From: JAHFPN01 sp963765745 | GTDB lineage: Bacteria; Pseudomonadota; Alphaproteobacteria; Rhizobiales; Xanthobacteraceae | Direction: 5' to 3' | Length of the DNA: 64,000 nt | NCBI GenBank assembly: GCA_963765745.1 | Contig: CAVXXM010000013.1 | Span: 1-64,000 of the forward strand | Shown here: piece by piece, positions 45,819 through 54,576 of the stretch | Layout of the letters: each line of letters begins with the position of its first letter | Position numbering within the stretch: position 1 is the first letter of the stretch | Made by a program: the position numbers and the translations under genes | Notes under the pieces: model-generated | Databases searched by the model: none | The model's input: only the letters and a program-made list of their open reading frames with translations | Told to the model about the DNA's origin: nothing

Positions 45819-47501
45819 ATGGCCATTGCCGCAATCCGACGAGCGGGAACCGCATCCGATTTGCTCAAGAACGGCGCGGACGCCGTCGGGGCCGTCGAGG
45901 CGCTGCTCGCGGAAGCTACGGCCGGCCAGCGCGTACGCTTCGCTTCGGGCGGCCGCCTTTCAGTCGCGCAGTTGGAGCGCGAGCAACACGCCGTCCACGG
46001 GCTCGCGTGGCTCGCCACTTACGTCGAGGCACTGCGCCAATTGCTTGCGCATGGCTCCCGCCTCGCCGGCAGCGCCGCCCTCGGGCCGACCGACGAGCTG
46101 CTGGTGCGGGCCGGGCTCGGAGAATTTCTCGCCCAGATTTTCGGCGGCATCCCGATGAGCCAGAGCGAGTTCGTGCGCCTGCCCGCGCTCGGGCTGCCTG
46201 AGGAGCGGATCGAGGCGCGGCGCACCCCGGCCGTGAAGGCGCTGATCGCCGACGGCACCTCGGCGGAGTTGCGCGCCCGGCTGATCGAAGCCATCGCCGC
46301 CGACGGCGGATCGGCGACCGTCGGCACCTCGGGTCTCGACGAGACGCTGGAGGCCATGCGCAGCGAGATGCGCCGCTTCGCCGATCAGGAAGTGGTGCCG
46401 CACGCGCAAGGCTGGCATCTCAAGAACGAATACATCCCGCTCTCGATCCTTTCCCAGATGGCGGAGCTTGGCGTGTTCGCGCTCACGATTCCCGAAGAAT
46501 TCGGCGGGCTCGGGCTCGGCAAGGAATCGATGTGCGTGGTATCCGAGGAACTCTCGCGCGGTTGGATCGGCGTCGGCTCGCTCGGCACACGCTCGGAAAT
46601 CGCCGCCGAGCTGATCCTTTCCGGCGGCACGCAGGCGCAAAAGGAAAAGTGGCTGCCGAAAATCGCGTCGGGCGAATGTCTGCCGACCGCGGTATTCACC
46701 GAGCCGAACACCGGCTCCGATCTGGCCGCGCTCAAGACGCGGGCCGTGCGCGAGGGCGGCGTCTACAAGATTTATGGCGCCAAGACCTGGATCACGCACC
46801 CGGTGCGCGCCGACCTGATGACCCTGCTCGTGCGCACGGACCCGAAAGAGCCCGGCTACAAGGGCCTGTCCATGTTGCTCGCGCCGAAGCCGCGCGGGAC
46901 GGACCGCGATCCGTTCCCGGCGCCGGGCATGTCGGGCAGCGAGATCGAGGTGCTCGGCTATCGCGGCATGAAGGAATTCGAAATCGGCTTCGACGGCTTC
47001 GAGGTGCCGGCCGAGAACCTGCTCGGCAGCGTCGAAGGCCAGGGCTTCAAGCAATTGATGCAGACCTTCGAGTCGGCGCGCATCCAGACCGCGGCGCGCG
47101 CGATCGGCGTCGCCCAATCGGCCATGGAACTGGCGCTGCGTTACGCCAAAGAGCGCATCCAGTTCGGCAAGCCGATCCTCTCGTTCCCCCGTGTCGCCGA
47201 CAAGATCGTGTCGATGGCGGTCGAAATCCTGATGGCGCGCCAGCTCACCTATCACGCGGCGCGCGAGAAGGACGGCGGCCGGCGCTGCGATCTGGAAGCC
47301 GGCATGGCGAAACTCCTGGCCGCGCGCGTGGCATGGGCCGCGGCCGACAGCGCGGTGCAGATCCACGGCGGCAACGGATTCGCACTCGAATATCCGGTGT
47401 CACGCGTCCTGTGCGACGCGCGTATCCTCAATATTTTCGAAGGTGCCGCCGAAATTCAGGCGCAGGTTATCGCGCGGCGCCTGCTCGACGGCAGCAACTG
47501 A
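45819..47501 (+). CDS. mcd: (2S)-Methylsuccinyl-CoA dehydrogenase
   Basis: A 560-residue flavin-dependent acyl-CoA dehydrogenase with an N-terminal extension of about 150 residues. The extension carries HGLAWLATYVEALRQL and IFGGIPMSQSEFVRL, characteristic of the Mcd branch. The classical domain follows with TAVFTEPNTGSDLAALKTRA, GAKTWITH, ARIQTAARAIGVAQSA and QIHGGNGFALEYPVSRVLCDARI. It oxidises methylsuccinyl-CoA to mesaconyl-CoA and passes electrons to ETF, which is encoded 2 kb downstream. The ATG at 45819 is the family start; upstream in-frame sequence is the antisense of the chemoreceptor gene. General acyl-CoA dehydrogenases lack the long N-terminus. Confidence 0.88.
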   Translation: MAIAAIRRAGTASDLLKNGADAVGAVEALLAEATAGQRVRFASGGRLSVAQLEREQHAVHGLAWLATYVEALRQLLAHGSRLAGSAALGPTDELLVRAGLGEFLAQIFGGIPMSQSEFVRLPALGLPEERIEARRTPAVKALIADGTSAELRARLIEAIAADGGSATVGTSGLDETLEAMRSEMRRFADQEVVPHAQGWHLKNEYIPLSILSQMAELGVFALTIPEEFGGLGLGKESMCVVSEELSRGWIGVGSLGTRSEIAAELILSGGTQAQKEKWLPKIASGECLPTAVFTEPNTGSDLAALKTRAVREGGVYKIYGAKTWITHPVRADLMTLLVRTDPKEPGYKGLSMLLAPKPRGTDRDPFPAPGMSGSEIEVLGYRGMKEFEIGFDGFEVPAENLLGSVEGQGFKQLMQTFESARIQTAARAIGVAQSAMELALRYAKERIQFGKPILSFPRVADKIVSMAVEILMARQLTYHAAREKDGGRRCDLEAGMAKLLAARVAWAAADSAVQIHGGNGFALEYPVSRVLCDARILNIFEGAAEIQAQVIARRLLDGSN

Positions 47502-47551
47502 GCGGCCGGAGGCGGCTAAAATATTTCACCTGCCCGTGCTAGAAGAACGTC

Positions 47552-47746
47552 ATGGCCTTTTTTCTGCAGAACATCCTGCTGCCGATCGCGCTTGTGGCCG
47601 TCGCGGTCGTGCTCCTGTTCGGGCTGTGGAACATGATGCGGGCCGGCTCGCCGAATCTTTCGCAGTCGCTCATGCGCATGCGCGTGCTGCTGCAGTTCAT
47701 CGCCATCATCATCGTGATGGTGACGATCTGGGCGCTCGGACGCTGA
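47552..47746 (+). CDS. Twin-transmembrane HIG1-like small protein
   Basis: A 64-residue protein with two membrane helices (about residues 6-26 and 46-62) joined by a basic loop NMMRAGSPNLSQSLMRMRVLLQ. The loop's spaced Arg and Met residues resemble the HIG1 domain of proteins that associate with respiratory complexes. It starts 51 bases after mcd on the same strand. A role in respiration or in linking the ETF-dependent electron flow is only a suggestion. Confidence 0.72.
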   Translation: MAFFLQNILLPIALVAVAVVLLFGLWNMMRAGSPNLSQSLMRMRVLLQFIAIIIVMVTIWALGR

Positions 47747-47774
47747 TGCAACGGCGGCCGGAACCGCCCGGCGC

Positions 47775-47987
47775 CTAGTAGCGCTGGGCCGGCTCGTTTT
47801 TCTGTGCCGGAGCCTTGGGGGCCGATTCCTTCTTCTTGCCTTCCTTCTTTTTCTTGCCCTTGTCCTTATCCTTATCCTGGACGAGCTGGAGCGGGCTGTC
47901 GGCCTTGAGCGATTTTGCGAAATGGGCGGTTGCAGGCCCAGTCACGAACAGGGTGGCGGTAAAGGCGATGGCGACGAACAGGCGCAC
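47775..47987 (-). CDS. Small secreted lysine-rich protein
   Basis: A 70-residue hypothetical protein. Residues 1-21 are a signal peptide ending PATA-H. The mature part is strongly basic with an alternating DKDKDKGKKKKEGKKKE stretch and a Pro/Ala/Gln-rich end. I recognise no domain. It lies on the minus strand between two plus-strand genes, with a weak CCTCCC complement as ribosome site before the ATG. Composition alone would suit a periplasmic, nucleic-acid- or wall-binding peptide; no function is claimed. Confidence 0.6.
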   Translation of the reverse strand: MRLFVAIAFTATLFVTGPATAHFAKSLKADSPLQLVQDKDKDKGKKKKEGKKKESAPKAPAQKNEPAQRY

Positions 47988-48068
47988 GGCTTCCTCCCTC
48001 TCATTGGTTCCGCGTAAGCTTGGGTTAGGATAGTGCGGTCGGGCCGCGAGAGCGAGTCAGAGAATTCC

Positions 48069-48644
48069 ATGGTCGTACTCAACCGCATCTATACGCGCAC
48101 CGGCGACGACGGAACGACCGCGCTCGGCTCGGGCGAGCGGCGGCCGAAATACGACCTGCGCGTTGCGGCCTACGGAACAGTGGACGAGACCAATGCCGCG
48201 ATCGGCATCGCGCGCCTGCATCTCGGCGCCGAGCGCGAGGTCGATGCCATCCTCGGCCGCGTGCAAAACGATCTGTTCGATCTCGGCGCCGATCTGGCGG
48301 TGCCGGAGAAGCCCGATGCGAAGCGCGAGCGGCTGCGGATTTCCGACGGCCAAGTCACGCGCCTCGAGGCCGATATCGACGGGCTCAACGCGGAGCTGCG
48401 GCCGCTCACCTCGTTCGTCCTGCCCGGCGGCGAGGCGGCCGCCGCGCACCTGCATTTCGCCCGCACCGTGTGCCGGCGCGCCGAGCGGCTCGTGGTCGAA
48501 CTCGCCGCGGTGAAGGGCGAGACCGTCGGCGTGACGGCGATCCGATACCTGAACCGGCTTTCGGATCTGCTGTTCGTCGCCGCGCGCTACGTCAATGGAC
48601 GCGGCCAGCGCGACGTGCTGTGGGTTCCGGGCGCAAACCGCTGA
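48069..48644 (+). CDS. pduO: PduO-type cob(I)alamin adenosyltransferase
   Basis: A 191-residue ATP:cob(I)alamin adenosyltransferase that makes adenosylcobalamin. The ATP-binding N-terminal motif is TRTGDDGTTALGSGERRPK in part, with YGTVDETNAAIGIARL after it. The C-terminal helix carries ARTVCRRAERLVVEL and RYLNRLSDLLFVAARY. The ATG at 48069 is chosen for family fit. Ecm, encoded 8 kb away, needs this cofactor, so its placement within the ethylmalonyl-CoA region makes metabolic sense. Confidence 0.9.
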   Translation: MVVLNRIYTRTGDDGTTALGSGERRPKYDLRVAAYGTVDETNAAIGIARLHLGAEREVDAILGRVQNDLFDLGADLAVPEKPDAKRERLRISDGQVTRLEADIDGLNAELRPLTSFVLPGGEAAAAHLHFARTVCRRAERLVVELAAVKGETVGVTAIRYLNRLSDLLFVAARYVNGRGQRDVLWVPGANR

Positions 48645-48661
48645 ACTGAAGGGCCCGCACC

Positions 48662-49370
48662 GTGTTCGTCCCGCTCTACGACTACAATCCGATGCGCCAC
48701 GTGATCAGGCCGTACGTGACCTATCTCCTGATCGCGGCGAACGTGCTCGTATACCTCGTGTTCCAGTCCGACCTCGTGCTGCAGATCGGCGACCGCGCGG
48801 CGATGTTGTTCGGCGTGACGCCTCAGGAAATCGGTGTCGGTGCGCGGCTCCCGCGCGGCTATGGCGCTCTACCGGAGGAAGTGACCCTCGTCACCTACAT
48901 GTTCCTGCACGGCGGCTGGCTGCATCTCATCGGAAACATGCTGTTCCTCTGGGTGTTCGGCGACAATGTCGAGGACGCGATGGGACACTTGCGTTTCCTC
49001 GCCTTCTATCTCCTGTGCGGCATCGCCGGCGGACTCGCGCATTATTTCTCGATGCGCAATTCCAACGTCCCGCTGGTCGGCGCGTCCGGTGCGATCGCCG
49101 GCATCATCGCCGCCTATCTCATGCTGCATCCGTCGGCGAAAATGTGGGTGCTGGCTTTTGGCCGAATTCCGCTGAAGCTTTCGGCGATATGGGTGCTCGG
49201 CGCCTGGGTGGCGGTGCAAGCCATCAATGTCCTCGCGCAAGACCGACGACGACACTTCATGGTGGGGGCACATCGGCGGGCTCGTCGCCGGCGCGATCCT
49301 GATCCTGTTCATGCGGCGGCCGGGCGTCGAGCTGTTCGATCGCGATCTGCCGCCAGCACCGGTGCGTTGA
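48662..49370 (+). pseudogene. Rhomboid-family intramembrane serine protease, frameshifted
   Basis: Six-helix intramembrane protease. The N-terminal part has LVTYMFLHGGWLHLIGNMLFLWVFGDN and the catalytic serine in VGASGAIAGIIAAY. The catalytic histidine and last helix occur in another frame: one extra base near 49241 turns LAQTDDDTSWWGHIGGLVAGA out of frame. Corrected, the protein is 235 residues and stops at 49370. As given, the frame runs on without a stop into etfB, giving an artificial rhomboid-ETF fusion. It starts with GTG at 48662, 17 bases after pduO. Confidence 0.84.
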
Positions 49371-49426
49371 CACACCCAGAGTCGAGCCATAGGTTGCGCG
49401 CCGCTTTGGCCCAGGAGTTGTTGCGG

Positions 49427-50173
49427 ATGAGAGTGCTGGTTGCGGTCAAGCGCGTCGTCGATTTCAACGTCAAGGTCCGTGTGAAGCCCGACGGCTCCGG
49501 CGTCGAGCTCGCCAATGTGAAGATGGCGATGAACCCGTTCGACGAGATCGCCGTCGAGGAAGCGCTCCGGCTGAAAGAGGCCGGGAAAGCCACCGAAATC
49601 GTGGCCGTTTCGATCGGCCCGGCCCAAGCCGCCGAGACCATCCGCACCGCGCTCGCCATGGGCGCCGACCGCGGCATCCTGGTGAAGCACGAGGGCAATG
49701 TCGAACCGCTCGCGGTCGCCAAAATCTTGAAGGCTGTCGTCGACGAAGAGAAGCCCGGGCTCGTCATCCTCGGCAAGCAGGCGATCGACGACGACTGCAA
49801 TCAGACCGGCCAGATGCTGGCCGCCCTGCTCGGTTGGCCGCAGGGCACCTTCGCCTCCAAGATCACGATCGAAGGCGACTCCATCCAGGTCATCCGCGAG
49901 ATCGACGGCGGCCTGCAGACCTTGAAGCTCAAGATGCCGGCGGTCGTGACCACGGACCTGCGCCTCAACGAGCCGCGCTACGCGTCGCTCCCGAACATCA
50001 TGAAAGCGAAGAAGAAGCCGATCGCCGAGAAGACACCGGCCGACTACGGCGTGGACGTCGCGCCGCGACTGAAAGTACTGAAAACCACCGAGCCTGCAGG
50101 CCGCAAGGCGGGCGTGAAAGTCGGCTCACCCGCCGAGCTGGTGGAAAAACTGAAAAGCGCGGGCGTAATCTGA
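49427..50173 (+). CDS. etfB: Electron transfer flavoprotein, beta subunit
   Basis: A 248-residue EtfB. It has the family start MRVLVAVKRVVDFNVKV in part, the AMP-binding surroundings NPFDEIAVEEALRLKE, and the signature LGKQAIDDDCNQTGQMLAALL in part; VVTTDLRLNEPRYASLPNIMKAKKKP is the C-terminal recognition loop region. With EtfA it carries electrons from acyl-CoA dehydrogenases, including Mcd, to ETF:quinone oxidoreductase. The ATG at 49427 follows AGGAG. The last base of its TGA starts the etfA ATG (TGATG). Confidence 0.93.
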   Translation: MRVLVAVKRVVDFNVKVRVKPDGSGVELANVKMAMNPFDEIAVEEALRLKEAGKATEIVAVSIGPAQAAETIRTALAMGADRGILVKHEGNVEPLAVAKILKAVVDEEKPGLVILGKQAIDDDCNQTGQMLAALLGWPQGTFASKITIEGDSIQVIREIDGGLQTLKLKMPAVVTTDLRLNEPRYASLPNIMKAKKKPIAEKTPADYGVDVAPRLKVLKTTEPAGRKAGVKVGSPAELVEKLKSAGVI

Positions 50174-51117
50174 TGGCCACGCTCCTGGTTGCCGAGCACG
50201 ACGACAAGACGCTGAACGGCGCCACCGCCAAAGCGCTCACCGCAGCCAAGGGCCTCGGCGGCGAAATCCACGTGCTGGTCGCTGGCTCCGGATGCAAGGC
50301 GGCCGCGGAAGCGGCGGCGAAGCTCGATGGCGTCGCCAAGGTGCTGCTCGCCGACGCGCCGCTCTATGCGAACCGGCTGGCCGAGCCGATGGCCGCGCTG
50401 CTCGTGCAGCTCGCGCCGAACTACGACGCGATCGTCGCGCCGGCCACCACCGCGGGCAAGAACTTCATGCCGCGCGCCGCGGCGCTGCTCGACGTGATGC
50501 AGATTTCGGAAATCAGCAAGGTCGTCGGCCCCGACACGTTCGAGCGGCCGATCTATGCCGGCAACGCGATCGAGACCGTGCAATCCACCGACAGGAAGAA
50601 GGTCGTCACCGTGCGCACGGCCGCCTTCCAGGCCACAGGCGCGGGCGGCAATGCGCCGATCGAGAACGCGACACCGGCCACGGACCCGGCGCTGTCGAGC
50701 TTCGTCGGCGAGGAACTGTCGAAGTCCGACCGGCCGGAGCTCACCGCCGCGCGCGTCATCGTCTCCGGCGGGCGGGCGCTTGCGAGCAAGGAGAATTTCG
50801 CCAAGTACATCGAGCCGGTCGCCGACAAGCTCGGCGCCGCCGTCGGCGCCTCGCGCGCGGCGGTCGACGCGGGCTACGCGCCGAACGACTGGCAGGTCGG
50901 CCAGACCGGCAAGGTTGTGGCGCCCGAGCTTTATGTCGCGGTCGGGATATCCGGCGCGATCCAGCACCTGGCCGGAATGAAGGATTCCAAGGTCATCGTC
51001 GCCATCAACAAGGACGAGGAAGCGCCGATCTTCCAGGTCGCCGATTACGGCCTGGTGGGCGATCTATTCGTGCTGCTTCCGGAGCTTGAAAAGGAACTCG
51101 CCAAGGCGAAGGGCTAA
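50173..51117 (+). CDS. etfA: Electron transfer flavoprotein, alpha subunit
   Basis: A 314-residue EtfA that binds FAD. The N-terminal domain has LLVAEHDDKTLN and TTAGKNFMPRAAALLDV. The FAD domain has SGGRALASKENF, the LGAAVGASRAAVDAGYAPNDWQVGQTG region with its conserved S-R-A-A-V-D and G-Q-T-G, and AVGISGAIQHLAGM. It is translationally coupled to etfB and lies 52 bases before the hydroxybutyryl-CoA dehydrogenase gene. Confidence 0.94.
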   Translation: MATLLVAEHDDKTLNGATAKALTAAKGLGGEIHVLVAGSGCKAAAEAAAKLDGVAKVLLADAPLYANRLAEPMAALLVQLAPNYDAIVAPATTAGKNFMPRAAALLDVMQISEISKVVGPDTFERPIYAGNAIETVQSTDRKKVVTVRTAAFQATGAGGNAPIENATPATDPALSSFVGEELSKSDRPELTAARVIVSGGRALASKENFAKYIEPVADKLGAAVGASRAAVDAGYAPNDWQVGQTGKVVAPELYVAVGISGAIQHLAGMKDSKVIVAINKDEEAPIFQVADYGLVGDLFVLLPELEKELAKAKG

Positions 51118-51169
51118 CGGCTTTCCTCGCCAAGTAGCGCGCGCACCGCAATCGTCGTAAGACAAACAC

Positions 51170-52051
51170 ATGGCAACCAGCATCAAGAAGATAGGCGTGA
51201 TCGGCGCCGGCCAGATGGGCAACGGCATCGCGCACGTCTGCGCGCTCGCGGGCTATGACGTCGCGCTCTATGACGTGAGCGCCGACCGCATCAAGGCGGG
51301 GCTCGCCACCATCAACGGCAACATGGCTCGCCAGGTCGCGCGCGGCACGATCGACGAGCAGGCGCGGCAGGCCGCGGTCGCGCGCATCGTGCCGGCGGAG
51401 AAGCTGGAAGCGATCGGCGCCTGCGATCTGGTGATCGAGTCGGCGACCGAGAAGGAAGACGTCAAGCGCAAGATCTTCGCCGATCTCGCCCCGTCGCTGA
51501 AGCCGCACACGGTGCTGGCGACCAATACCTCTTCGATCTCGATCACGCGGCTGGCGACCACGACCGACCGGCCGGAGAAATTCATCGGGATTCATTTCAT
51601 GAATCCGGTGCCGGTGATGGAGCTGGTGGAGCTGGTGCGCGGCATCGCCACCGGCGAGGAGACCTTCGAGCTAGCCAAGGAATTCGTGAAGAAGCTCGGC
51701 AAGACCTACGCGGTGGCCGAGGACTTCCCTGCCTTCATGGTCAACCGCATCCTGCTGCCGATGATCAACGAGGCGATCTACGTGCTCTATGAGGGCGTGG
51801 GTTCGGTCGCGGCGATCGACACGGCCATGAAGCTCGGCGCGCGGCACCCGATGGGCCCGCTGGAACTCGCCGATTTCATCGGGCTCGATACGGTCTTGTC
51901 GGTCATGCAGGTGCTGCACGAGGGACTCGCCGACACCAAGTACCGGCCCTGCCCGCTGCTGGTGAAATACGTCGAGGCCGGCTGGCTCGGCCGCAAGACC
52001 AAGCGCGGCTTCTACGATTACCGCGGCGAGAAGCCGGTGCCGACGCGGTAA
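51170..52051 (+). CDS. hbd: 3-Hydroxybutyryl-CoA dehydrogenase
   Basis: A 293-residue NAD-dependent 3-hydroxyacyl-CoA dehydrogenase. The Rossmann motif is GVIGAGQMGNGIAHV, the catalytic histidine is in GIHFMNPVPVMELVE, and the dimer domain has DFPAFMVNRILLPMINEA in part. It interconverts acetoacetyl-CoA and (S)-3-hydroxybutyryl-CoA and so can feed the ethylmalonyl-CoA pathway through crotonyl-CoA. An etfB-etfA-hbd order is common in alphaproteobacteria. The C-terminus (TKRGFYDYRGEKPVPTR) is complete. Confidence 0.92.
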   Translation: MATSIKKIGVIGAGQMGNGIAHVCALAGYDVALYDVSADRIKAGLATINGNMARQVARGTIDEQARQAAVARIVPAEKLEAIGACDLVIESATEKEDVKRKIFADLAPSLKPHTVLATNTSSISITRLATTTDRPEKFIGIHFMNPVPVMELVELVRGIATGEETFELAKEFVKKLGKTYAVAEDFPAFMVNRILLPMINEAIYVLYEGVGSVAAIDTAMKLGARHPMGPLELADFIGLDTVLSVMQVLHEGLADTKYRPCPLLVKYVEAGWLGRKTKRGFYDYRGEKPVPTR

Positions 52052-52066
52052 GTTCTTCGTCGTTTC

Positions 52067-52621
52067 TCAGGCCTTGGCCAAGTACTCGGCGAGCTGGTCC
52101 AACGTTCCTCCCCAGCCCTGCAGCATCGCATCGTGGCCGGCATCGAAGGTGCGGCGCTCCTCTTCGGTCGCGTTGTGTGGCAGCCAGCGAACCGCGAGCT
52201 TCGTCTTGCTGCCCTGCTCGGTGAAGGTCACCGTGCTCAGCATTTCCAGCGGCCAGGTCGGGCTCATGGGGTGGCGTGTCACGCCGCCCTTCGCGTCCGA
52301 AAAGGTAACGATGAAACCAAGCTGCTCGGGCGCAACAACATCGCGATAGGTGAACTTGCCCCACATATCGGGGCCATCCGAGTCTCGCAGGCAATAGAGA
52401 AAAAAGCCGCCCGGACGCAGATCGAGCTTGCATACCGTCACCTTGAAGCCTTTTGGCCCCCACCAGTGCTTCAGGTGCTCGCAGTCGGTATGCACCTTCC
52501 ACACGAGCTCGCGCGGGGCATCGAACACGCGCGAGATGACGAAGTCATTTCGGGTTTCGGTCGCATTCATGGCACTCGACTCCATTGCCTTGGTAATGTC
52601 GTTCCCGTGACTTGAACTCAC
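52067..52621 (-). CDS. AHSA1-type SRPBCC domain protein
   Basis: A START-like protein of the AHSA1 (Aha1 C-terminal-like) family, 184 residues from the GTG at 52621 or 167 from the ATG at 52570. The hallmarks are FDAPRELVWKVHTDCEHLKHWWGPKGF in part and the C-terminal GHDAMLQGWGGTLDQLAEYL. The GTG overlaps the VOC gene's TAG stop as TAGTG, which favours coupling, while the protein family usually starts near the later ATG. It is last in a three-gene unit with the VOC and DUF1428 genes. Function unknown. Confidence 0.82.
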   Translation of the reverse strand: MSSSHGNDITKAMESSAMNATETRNDFVISRVFDAPRELVWKVHTDCEHLKHWWGPKGFKVTVCKLDLRPGGFFLYCLRDSDGPDMWGKFTYRDVVAPEQLGFIVTFSDAKGGVTRHPMSPTWPLEMLSTVTFTEQGSKTKLAVRWLPHNATEEERRTFDAGHDAMLQGWGGTLDQLAEYLAKA

Positions 52622-53031
52622 TATGCGACGATGACCATCCAGCCCACGCCGAAGCGGTCCGCGACCATGCCGAAGCGCGAGGAAAAGAACGTCTTGGCCA
52701 TCGGCATCTGCACCTGGCCGCCATCACCGAGAGCGGCGAAAAGCTTCTCGGCCTCGGCTTCGTTCTTCGCCGTGATCGACAGCGAGAAGCCTTGAAATGC
52801 CGGCTTGCCCAGGCAACGGCCGTCGGACGCCATCACAGCGGTGTCGCCGATGCGAAAGCTGGAGTGCATGATCTTGTTCTCGCTGCCCGGCGGGATCATT
52901 CCAGGTGGCATCGGGTCCGGGCTTTCCTTGAATCGCATCATCGTCTCGACCTTGGCGCCGAGGGTCTTCTTGTAGAACTCGATCGCCTCTTCGCAGCGGC
53001 CATCGAGAAACAGATAAGGCTGAACTTGCAT
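52621..53031 (-). CDS. VOC-superfamily protein, PhnB/YjdN-like
   Basis: A 136-residue glyoxalase/dioxygenase-fold protein of the PhnB-like branch. Diagnostic parts are VQPYLFLDGRCEEAIEFYKKTLGA in pieces, MHSSFRIGDTAVMASDG, and the C-terminal FFSSRFGMVADRFGVGWMV. These proteins form dimers and often lack a known substrate. It lies between DUF1428 (51 bases upstream) and the AHSA1 gene (overlapping stop/start). Confidence 0.87.
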   Translation of the reverse strand: MQVQPYLFLDGRCEEAIEFYKKTLGAKVETMMRFKESPDPMPPGMIPPGSENKIMHSSFRIGDTAVMASDGRCLGKPAFQGFSLSITAKNEAEAEKLFAALGDGGQVQMPMAKTFFSSRFGMVADRFGVGWMVIVA

Positions 53032-53082
53032 GGCTTTTCCTTTTCGTTTTTTTGCAGTCGCGCAGCAATCAAGAGGATGACG

Positions 53083-53442
53083 TCAGGCGTCGACCATGAT
53101 CTTGAAGCCGCCATAGATCATGCGCTTGGCGTCGAACGGCATCGCCTTCGGATCCATCATCTTCGCCAGGCGCTTGTCCTTCATTACCTTCTTGAGGATG
53201 CGATCGCGGTCGCCGCGCGACTTGTAGACGATCCAGGAGAAAACCACCGTCTCGTTGGGCTTGCGCTTCACGCTGCGCGGGAACGAGGTCCACTTTCCCA
53301 CCTTGACGTCGTCGGCGACGCTTTCCCGGTACTCGAGCGCGCCGTGATCCCGCCAGACCTTGCCCGCCTTCTGCGCCATGCGGCGGTAGGCCTGCAGGCT
53401 CTTCTTCGGGACGGGAACGATAAATCCATCGACGTAGGGCAT
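53083..53442 (-). CDS. DUF1428 family protein
   Basis: A 119-residue DUF1428 (YbaA-like) protein of the dimeric alpha/beta barrel type. Hallmarks are the start MPYVDGFIVPVPKKSLQAYRR in part, VFSWIVYKSRGDRDRILKKVM and the end FDAKRMIYGGFKIMVD. Its function is not known. It is the first gene of the DUF1428-VOC-AHSA1 unit, a grouping often seen in proteobacteria. The upstream gap contains a small hairpin (53479-53494) without a U-tract. Confidence 0.87.
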   Translation of the reverse strand: MPYVDGFIVPVPKKSLQAYRRMAQKAGKVWRDHGALEYRESVADDVKVGKWTSFPRSVKRKPNETVVFSWIVYKSRGDRDRILKKVMKDKRLAKMMDPKAMPFDAKRMIYGGFKIMVDA

Positions 53443-53577
53443 GTGAGTCCTCTCTTGGTTGCGTTTTCAATTTTGGCAGGGCGTTTATACGCCCGCCGCT
53501 AGTCGCCGCGCATTTCTAGGCTTTTGAGTGACAACACGCGCCGCACGAGGGTGTCAACGCGCCGCGAAAGCGCCATT

Positions 53578-54492
53578 TCAGGTCGGGAACCGGCTGCGCC
53601 ACATCCTGCGTGTGATAAATCGTGCCGGCCGGCCGTCGATGGCGAGCAGCCCGACGGCGATCGCCGCCATTCCCGCGAAGTGCCGTGGCTCCAGCACCTC
53701 ATGCAGAAACAGCGTGCCGAGCAAGATCGCGCTTACCGGGATGAGAAACGTGACCAGCATGAGATTGGTCGCGCCAGCGCGGGCCAGGATGCGGAAATAG
53801 ATCAGATAGGCGGCGGCGGTCGAGATCAGGCCGACGCCCGCGAGCGCCCAGAGCGCCTGCGCCGATGGAGCTGTCATGGTCCACGGCCGCTCGACGACCA
53901 CGACGATCGGGATGAAGACCAGAGTTGAGACCGTCATCTGCGCGCAAGCGAGCGCCGCGGGCGGCTGCGCGCGAAAGCGGCGGCCATAGACGCTCGACAC
54001 CGCGTAGAAGAAAGCGGCGGTCAGGCACGCGAGCTGCGCCAGTACGTGCTTGTCGAAAGCGCCGAGCAGGTCCGGCCCCATCATGATGACGACTCCGGCG
54101 AATCCCACGATCAGGCCGACGAGGCGCGCGGGCGTGAGCTTGTCGTCGGTGGTGGCGAGGTTCGCGACGATGATCGTGAACAAGGGAGCGGTCGCGTTCA
54201 GGATCGCCGCAAGCCCGCTCGCGATGTGGGTCTGGCCCCAGAACAGCAGACTGAACGGAACGACGTTATTGATGACCGCGAACACCGCGATCGGCTTCCA
54301 GGCTTCGAGCGTCCTCGGCATGGATTGGCGCAGCGCCAGCACGACTACGAACAGCGCCGCGCCCGCGATGGCGACGCGGCCGAGCGCGCCGGTGAGCGGC
54401 GGAATTTCCCGCACCGTGAGACCGGTGAAAAAGAACGAGCCGCCCCAGAAGACGGAGAGCACGATCAGCAGCGCCCAGTCGGACGCCGACAT
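53578..54492 (-). CDS. DMT-superfamily (EamA) transporter
   Basis: A 304-residue inner-membrane exporter or importer with ten helices in two EamA domains. Features include the start WALLIVLSVFWGGSFFFTGL, FGQTHIASGLAAILNATAPLF-like WGQTHIASGLAAILNATAPLF in part, and YRILARAG-like FRILARAGATNLMLVTFLIPV in part. The substrate is not predictable; amino acids and metabolites are usual. The ATG at 54492 gives a family-like N-terminus, though its ribosome site is weak and a GTG 30 bases upstream is possible. It lies downstream of tlpA on the same strand. Confidence 0.85.
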   Translation of the reverse strand: MSASDWALLIVLSVFWGGSFFFTGLTVREIPPLTGALGRVAIAGAALFVVVLALRQSMPRTLEAWKPIAVFAVINNVVPFSLLFWGQTHIASGLAAILNATAPLFTIIVANLATTDDKLTPARLVGLIVGFAGVVIMMGPDLLGAFDKHVLAQLACLTAAFFYAVSSVYGRRFRAQPPAALACAQMTVSTLVFIPIVVVVERPWTMTAPSAQALWALAGVGLISTAAAYLIYFRILARAGATNLMLVTFLIPVSAILLGTLFLHEVLEPRHFAGMAAIAVGLLAIDGRPARFITRRMWRSRFPT

Positions 54493-54576
54493 GGTGAGAC
54501 GATTTTGGCTCAAGGGAGTCACTCGGATCCGCTTTCCTGGAGATTGGGCCGGAGCGCCCGGCAGCGCCACCCGATT

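Noticed and set aside
47988..48068. Cobalamin riboswitch before the adenosyltransferase gene
   Set aside because: The gap is only about 80 bases and lacks the conserved B12-box sequence.
48662..50173. Apparent rhomboid-EtfB fusion protein
   Set aside because: The rhomboid's own last helix and stop lie in the neighbouring frame, and EtfB has its own ATG and AGGAG site, so the fusion is a product of the frameshift.
53479..53494. GGGCGT-TTAT-ACGCCC hairpin as a terminator
   Set aside because: Six-base stem with no U-tract on either strand; it lies upstream of DUF1428 where no transcript needs to end.
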